Shown here: piece by piece, positions 60,393 to 64,000 of the stretch | Layout of the letters: each line of letters starts with the position of its first letter | Position numbering within the stretch: position 1 is the first letter of the stretch | Assembly (NCBI RefSeq): GCF_947503795.1 | Contig: NZ_CANNEZ010000001.1 | Location: forward strand, 425,001-489,000 | Length of the DNA stretch: 64,000 nt | Direction of reading: 5' to 3' | DNA from: an uncultured Jannaschia sp. | GTDB taxonomy: Bacteria > Pseudomonadota > Alphaproteobacteria > Rhodobacterales > Rhodobacteraceae | Made by a program: the position numbers and the translations under genes | Notes under the pieces: generated by a model | Database searches by the model: none | Told to the model about the DNA's origin: nothing | The model's input: the letters and a program-made list of their open reading frames with translations, nothing else

Positions 60393-61539
60393 AATCCTTC
60401 GGGATCAGCAGGTTGTGCGGGCCGACATCGTGAATGTCCTTCTCGCCGCAGAGCGCCATCGTGGTATCCAGCTCCTTGCGGATAACCTCCAGCGCATGGC
60501 CGACGCCCTTCTGCCCCATCGCGCCAAGCCCGTAGATATAGGCGCGCCCGATCATCACGCCGCGCGCACCCAGCGCCACGGCCTTGAGCACGTCCTGACC
60601 CGACCGCACGCCGCCATCCATCCAGACCTCGATCTTGTCGCCCACCGCGTCCACGATCTCGGGCAGCATCCGGATCGACGAGAGTGCGCCGTCGAGCTGC
60701 CGTCCGCCATGGTTCGATACGATGATCGCGTCCGCGCCCACATCCAGCGCCAGCCGCGCGTCTTCGGGGTCGAGGATGCCTTTCAGGACGACCTTCCCCT
60801 TCCACTTGTCGCGCAGCATCTTGATCTTGTCCCAGTCGAGCCGGGGATCGAACTGCTCGGCGGTCCAGGAGGACAGCGACGAGGTATCGCCGACCCCCTT
60901 CGCGTGCCCAACGATATTGCCGAAGGTCCGCCGCGTGGCCTGCATCATCTCGAGGCCCCAGCCGACCTTTGTGGCCATGTTCGCGATGCTGGCGGGCGTC
61001 AGCTTGGGCGGGGCCGAGAGGCCGTTCTTGAGGTCCTTGTGGCGCTGCCCGAGGATCTGGAGGTCGAGCGTGATCACCAGCACGTCGCAGCCCGCGGCCT
61101 CGGCGCGGCCGATCAGGTTGTCGACGAAGTCCTCGTCGCGCATCACGTAGAGCTGGAACCAGAACGGGCTCGCGGTCTTGCGGGCGACGTCCTCGATCGA
61201 GCAGATCGACATGGTCGACAGGCAGAACGGCACGCCGAAATCCTCGGCCGCGCGCGCCGCGAGGATTTCGCCATCCGCATGCTGCATCCCCGTCAGCCCG
61301 ACGGGGGCGAGCGCCACGGGCATCGACACGTCGCGGCCCACCATTGTCGTCGCGACCGACCGGCCCTCCATGTCCACGGCCACGCGCTGACGCAGCCGGA
61401 TCAGGTCGAAGTCAGTCTCGTTCTCGCGGAAGGTCTGCTCTGTCCAGCTGCCGGACTGACAGTAGTCATAGAACATCTTGGGGACCCGGCGGCGGTAAAG
61501 GGTGTGGAGGTCGTCGATGGTGGTGATGACGGGCGACAT
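60355..61539 (-). CDS. lldD: L-lactate dehydrogenase / FMN-dependent alpha-hydroxy acid dehydrogenase
   Basis: This 394-aa FMN enzyme oxidises L-lactate (or a related 2-hydroxy acid) to pyruvate at the inner membrane. It has the VPKMFYDYCQSGSWTEQT opening, APVGLTGMQHADGE, the catalytic motif SNHGGRQLDG and the FMN phosphate site GARGVMIGRAYIYGLGAMG. The start at 61539 follows family length. A longer frame to 61779 runs through operator sequence. A FadR/LldR-like inverted repeat lies 24-53 bp upstream. Confidence 0.94.
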   Translation of the reverse strand: MSPVITTIDDLHTLYRRRVPKMFYDYCQSGSWTEQTFRENETDFDLIRLRQRVAVDMEGRSVATTMVGRDVSMPVALAPVGLTGMQHADGEILAARAAEDFGVPFCLSTMSICSIEDVARKTASPFWFQLYVMRDEDFVDNLIGRAEAAGCDVLVITLDLQILGQRHKDLKNGLSAPPKLTPASIANMATKVGWGLEMMQATRRTFGNIVGHAKGVGDTSSLSSWTAEQFDPRLDWDKIKMLRDKWKGKVVLKGILDPEDARLALDVGADAIIVSNHGGRQLDGALSSIRMLPEIVDAVGDKIEVWMDGGVRSGQDVLKAVALGARGVMIGRAYIYGLGAMGQKGVGHALEVIRKELDTTMALCGEKDIHDVGPHNLLIPKDFRGEWEPTGRNS

Positions 61540-61562
61540 GGGCGCGAACCTCCGGCTGGCCA

Positions 61563-61592
61563 CGAAATTGGTGAGGACTTCTAACCAATTCG
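61563..61592 (-). promoter_or_regulatory. Inverted repeat upstream of lldD, GntR/FadR-type arms
   Basis: AATTGGT (61566-61572) and ACCAATT (61584-61590), with further CGA/CG symmetry outside, are separated by 11 bases. The arms equal those of PdhR/LldR operators, which use a 3-base spacer, so the wide spacing is unusual. No GntR gene is in the window. Binding is inferred. Confidence 0.5.
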
Positions 61593-61612
61593 CGGGTTGG
61601 CCGCAATCCAGT

Positions 61613-61626
61613 GCCGATGCATCGGC
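61613..61626. promoter_or_regulatory. Perfect 14-bp palindrome in the lldD/nitroreductase gap
   Basis: GCCGATGCATCGGC is fully symmetric. It lies between the lldD inverted repeat and the MarR-type site. It could bind a dimeric regulator of either gene. Confidence 0.4.
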
Positions 61627-61638
61627 GGGGTTGAAAGT

Positions 61639-61674
61639 AATGCAATATTGCACTAGATAGTGCGACATTGCATT
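61639..61674 (+). promoter_or_regulatory. 36-bp near-palindromic operator for the MarR regulator
   Basis: Arms 61639-61655 and 61658-61674 are reverse complements at 15 of 17 positions. Within them TGCAATATTGCA (perfect) and TGCGACATTGCA are two boxes 20 bp apart, two helical turns. The site ends just before the AAAGGAG of the nitroreductase gene, whose operon encodes a MarR protein. Autoregulation is likely. Confidence 0.78.
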
Positions 61675-61687
61675 AAAGGAGCCTGAC

Positions 61688-62791
61688 ATGCCCGACCTGT
61701 CCCGCCGCAAGACCCTCGCCCTGATCGGGGGCGGCACGATCCTCGCCGCGACCGGCGGCCTCGCCACCTTCGCCGCCACCCGAACGCCGCATGCCGCACT
61801 CGCGCCTTGGGACGCGGCCGGGACCTACGCCGATCCGCGGATGCGGGCGCTGAGCTATGCGCTGCTGGCGCCCAACCCGCATAATCGCCAACCGTGGGAA
61901 GCCGAACTGACGGGGACGGATGGCATCGCGATCTGGCGCGACCCGGCGCGCGACCTGCCGGTCACCGACCCCCATGCCCGCCAGCTGACCATCGGCATGG
62001 GCTGCTTTCTCGAACTCTGCCGCATGGCCGCCGCCGAGGAGGGCTACGCGACCGACACCGTGCTCTTCCCCGAGGGCGAGGACGGGCCGGTCGCCCGGCT
62101 CACCCTGACCGAAGGCGGCACGCCTGACCCCCTCTTTGCCCACGTCATGGCGCGCCGCTCGCACAAGGAGGCGTTCGACCCCCGGCCCGTCGGCCCCGAA
62201 GCCTCGGTCCTCGCCGAACATGCGGACCTCCATCTCGTCGGCGAAACGCGCGACGCGATTCGCACCATCGCCCATGATGCCTGGATGGCCGAGGTCTCGA
62301 CCCCCGCCGCCCTGAAGGAGAGCATCGACCTGCTGCGCATCGGGCGGGCCGAGATCGAGGCCAATCCCGACGGCATCGACCTCGGTGGCCCCATGATGGA
62401 AGGGCTCGCCCGCGTGGGCCTCCTGACGCGCGAGGCGGCGATGGATCTCGACAACCCCGGCACCCGTGCCAATGTCGAGGCCACGGCCGCGGCGATCCTC
62501 GGTGCGCCGGGCATGGTCGTGCAGACCACCGCAACCAACACGCGCGCCGACCAGATCGAGGTCGGGCGCCGCTGGCTGCGCCTCAACCTCGCGGCAACCG
62601 GGGCCGGTCTGGCCCTCCGGCCCGTGAGCCAGGCGCTGCAGGAATATCCCGAGATGGCCGCGCATTTCGACGCCATTCACGCGATCGCCGCCCCCGACGG
62701 CGGCACGGTTCAAATGCTGGGTCTGCTGGGCTATGCCGAGCCTACGCCGCGCACGCCGCGCTGGCCGCTGGACACCCGCATGAGGGCCTGA
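61688..62791 (+). CDS. Exported nitroreductase-family protein (Acg-like) with Tat signal
   Basis: This 367-aa protein begins with a twin-arginine signal (SRRKTLALIGGG, residues 5-16). A nitroreductase-type fold of the Acg group follows: LLAPNPHNRQPWEAEL, HVMARRSHKEAFDPRPV, and a late RWLRLNLAATGAGLALRPVSQ segment. It is probably an FMN-binding or FMN-sequestering oxidoreductase exported folded. AAGGAG precedes the ATG. It is co-transcribed with the MarR gene (TGATG overlap) behind a long operator. Confidence 0.88.
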   Translation: MPDLSRRKTLALIGGGTILAATGGLATFAATRTPHAALAPWDAAGTYADPRMRALSYALLAPNPHNRQPWEAELTGTDGIAIWRDPARDLPVTDPHARQLTIGMGCFLELCRMAAAEEGYATDTVLFPEGEDGPVARLTLTEGGTPDPLFAHVMARRSHKEAFDPRPVGPEASVLAEHADLHLVGETRDAIRTIAHDAWMAEVSTPAALKESIDLLRIGRAEIEANPDGIDLGGPMMEGLARVGLLTREAAMDLDNPGTRANVEATAAAILGAPGMVVQTTATNTRADQIEVGRRWLRLNLAATGAGLALRPVSQALQEYPEMAAHFDAIHAIAAPDGGTVQMLGLLGYAEPTPRTPRWPLDTRMRA

Positions 62792-63273
62792 TGGACGAGC
62801 CGCCGACCGAGACTGACGACCCGCGACGCGTGTTCGCGATCTTCAACGAGATCGGCATCATCGCGCAACTCAGCCGGGCCCTGTTCGAGGCCCGGCTGCC
62901 TGACGGCGTCCTGCTGCCGCATTTCACGCTGGTCAATCACCTCGTCCGGGTGCGGGACGGACAGACGCCGCTGGCCATGGCGCGGGCGTTCCAGCTTCCG
63001 AAGACGACGGTGTCGCACATGGTCTCGGTCGCCGTCCGACACGGCTGGGTCGAGCTGCGTCCGAACCCCGATGACGGCCGCTCCAAGCGCGTCTGGCTGA
63101 CCGATGCGGGCCGCGCCTTTCGCGACAAGGCCATCGCCGACCTGATGCCCGAGTTGACCGAGGTCGGTGCCGCGCTGAAGCCGCAGGCGCAGGAGAACCT
63201 GCTGCGCCACCTGACAGGCCTGCGCATCTTCCTCGACGCTCAGCGCGATCCACCGAACGGGTCCGACGGGTAG
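62791..63273 (+). CDS. MarR family transcriptional regulator
   Basis: This 160-aa regulator has the winged-helix segment [48 protein letters not shown] (about 65-112), including the DGR wing motif. Dimerisation helices lie on both sides. It probably controls its own operon through the palindrome at 61639. A small ligand or oxidant would relieve repression. Its 3' end overlaps truA by 34 bp on the opposite strand. Confidence 0.93.
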   Translation: MDEPPTETDDPRRVFAIFNEIGIIAQLSRALFEARLPDGVLLPHFTLVNHLVRVRDGQTPLAMARAFQLPKTTVSHMVSVAVRHGWVELRPNPDDGRSKRVWLTDAGRAFRDKAIADLMPELTEVGAALKPQAQENLLRHLTGLRIFLDAQRDPPNGSDG

Positions 63274-64000
63274 CGCACGCCCGTCAGGACCAGCCCGTCC
63301 GGCGGCGCCACCGGCCCGCAGGTCGCGCGGTCCCGCGCCGCCAGCGCCTCGGCCACCCGCGCGGGCGTCCAGGCCCCGGCGCCGACCCGCTCCAGCGTGC
63401 CCGCGATCGACCGGACCTGGTTGTGCAGGAACGACCGCGCCCTCAGATGCAGCCGAATGTCCTGCCCGCCCGGATAGGGGCGCGCCTCGACCGTGATCTC
63501 GTCCAGCGTCTTGACCGGCGACTTAGCCTGGCAGATCGATGCCCGGAACGTCGTGAAGTCGTGCTGGCCCAGCAAATGCGCCGCCCCGGCCTGCATCGCC
63601 TCGGGGTCGAGCGGCCCGATCACCCGCCAGGCTTGGCCCGCGTCGAGGGTCAGCGGTGCGCGGCGGGCGATGATGCGGAAGGTATAGCGCCGCTCGACCG
63701 CATCGAAGCGCGCGTGCCAGTCGTCCGCGACCCGCGCACAGGCGGTCACCGCGACCGGCGCGGGCTTCAGGTGCCAGTTGACGGCTTCCGACAGACGAAA
63801 CGGCTCCCAGTCGCGCGCCAGGTCCGTATGGGCGATCTGTCCCGTCGCGTGGACACCTGCATCGGTCCGGCCCGCAGCCGCGATCGATTCCATGTCCGGC
63901 TCAAGCGCCCTTAGCGCCTCCTCCAGCGTCTGCTGGACCGAAGCCGGGCCGTCCTGGCGCTGCCACCCGGCAAACGGGCGGCCATCATATTCGACGCGGA
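63240..64000 (-). CDS. truA: tRNA pseudouridine(38-40) synthase, 5' end beyond the window
   Basis: The minus-strand frame is open to the window edge and reads [13 protein letters not shown], then the catalytic [12 protein letters not shown] (nucleophile Asp). Later come AHHDF-type [23 protein letters not shown] and the [19 protein letters not shown] core. TruA makes pseudouridine at positions 38-40 of many tRNAs. About 10 N-terminal residues are missing. An internal ATG at 63893 should not be taken as the start. Confidence 0.95.
   Translation of the reverse strand, partial: RVEYDGRPFAGWQRQDGPASVQQTLEEALRALEPDMESIAAAGRTDAGVHATGQIAHTDLARDWEPFRLSEAVNWHLKPAPVAVTACARVADDWHARFDAVERRYTFRIIARRAPLTLDAGQAWRVIGPLDPEAMQAGAAHLLGQHDFTTFRASICQAKSPVKTLDEITVEARPYPGGQDIRLHLRARSFLHNQVRSIAGTLERVGAGAWTPARVAEALAARDRATCGPVAPPDGLVLTGVRYPSDPFGGSR

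Noticed and set aside
1-64000. CRISPR arrays, IS elements, rRNA operon, replication origin
   Set aside because: No regularly spaced repeats, transposase frames, rRNA sequence, or DnaA-box clusters were seen on either strand.

Overview
The window reads as one contiguous stretch of a high-G+C alphaproteobacterial chromosome. It most likely comes from the Rhodobacteraceae/Roseobacter group. The support is a CycM-type membrane-anchored cytochrome c552, an alphaproteobacterial-type SRP RNA, several marine-roseobacter style small families, and EcfG-type stress promoters. Coding density is very high. Many genes overlap by 1-8 bp when co-directional and by up to 38 bp when tail to tail. Apart from one A+T-rich gene at 49.0-50.6 kb, I see no insertion sequence, prophage, CRISPR array or replication origin.

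Layout. 0-6 kb: end of an unknown gene, Dps, dnaX, a TetR/DUF202 operon divergent from an alpha/beta hydrolase across a 32-bp palindrome, a DUF5996 gene, and the SRP RNA gene. 6-13 kb: a hydrolase, an SsuABC/ThiXYZ-like ABC transporter operon, NudC, an SRPBCC protein, a GST-pheA pair and CycM. 13.7-19.4 kb: a yejABEF peptide importer operon. 19.4-27.2 kb: a D,D-carboxypeptidase with a SPOR-like tail, then hemF, hemE and hemC with an oxidoreductase, a GNAT and Gnd.

27.3-41.4 kb is a stress-physiology region. It holds heme oxygenase, two SDRs, an alpha-glucosidase, two ferritin-like or four-helix proteins, a membrane-protein operon (22-aa microprotein, NdiA-like, holin-X, DUF3618), a radical-SAM/UdgX DNA-repair pair, and galU-otsB-otsA. 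At least five of these transcription units carry GGAAC-N17/18-(C/G)GTT or one-mismatch versions upstream. This suggests that they form one EcfG (general stress response) regulon: trehalose synthesis from UDP-glucose, DNA repair, iron and redox protection, and envelope change.

41.4-51 kb: a tRNA-Met(CAT) with a second partial copy of its 3' end about 100 bp away, an FAD-linked dehydrogenase, Kbp, TrhO, and the salvage pair pncA/pncB. Next comes an A+T-rich, apparently leaderless orphan gene that is the best candidate for an acquired, possibly defence-related function. After that comes arfB. Upstream of arfB is an unusual leader: an 18-codon ORF with a Shine-Dalgarno complementary over about 15 nt to the 16S tail, a distal segment able to mask that Shine-Dalgarno, and a strong terminator. 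51.3-64 kb: queuosine-precursor transporter, a split MnmC pair, transporters, a lytic transglycosylase, dapA, smpB, lldD, a MarR/nitroreductase operon with its operator, and the start-truncated truA.

Functional names are family assignments made by reading the translated sequences. Promoters, operators and terminators are pattern-based inferences.
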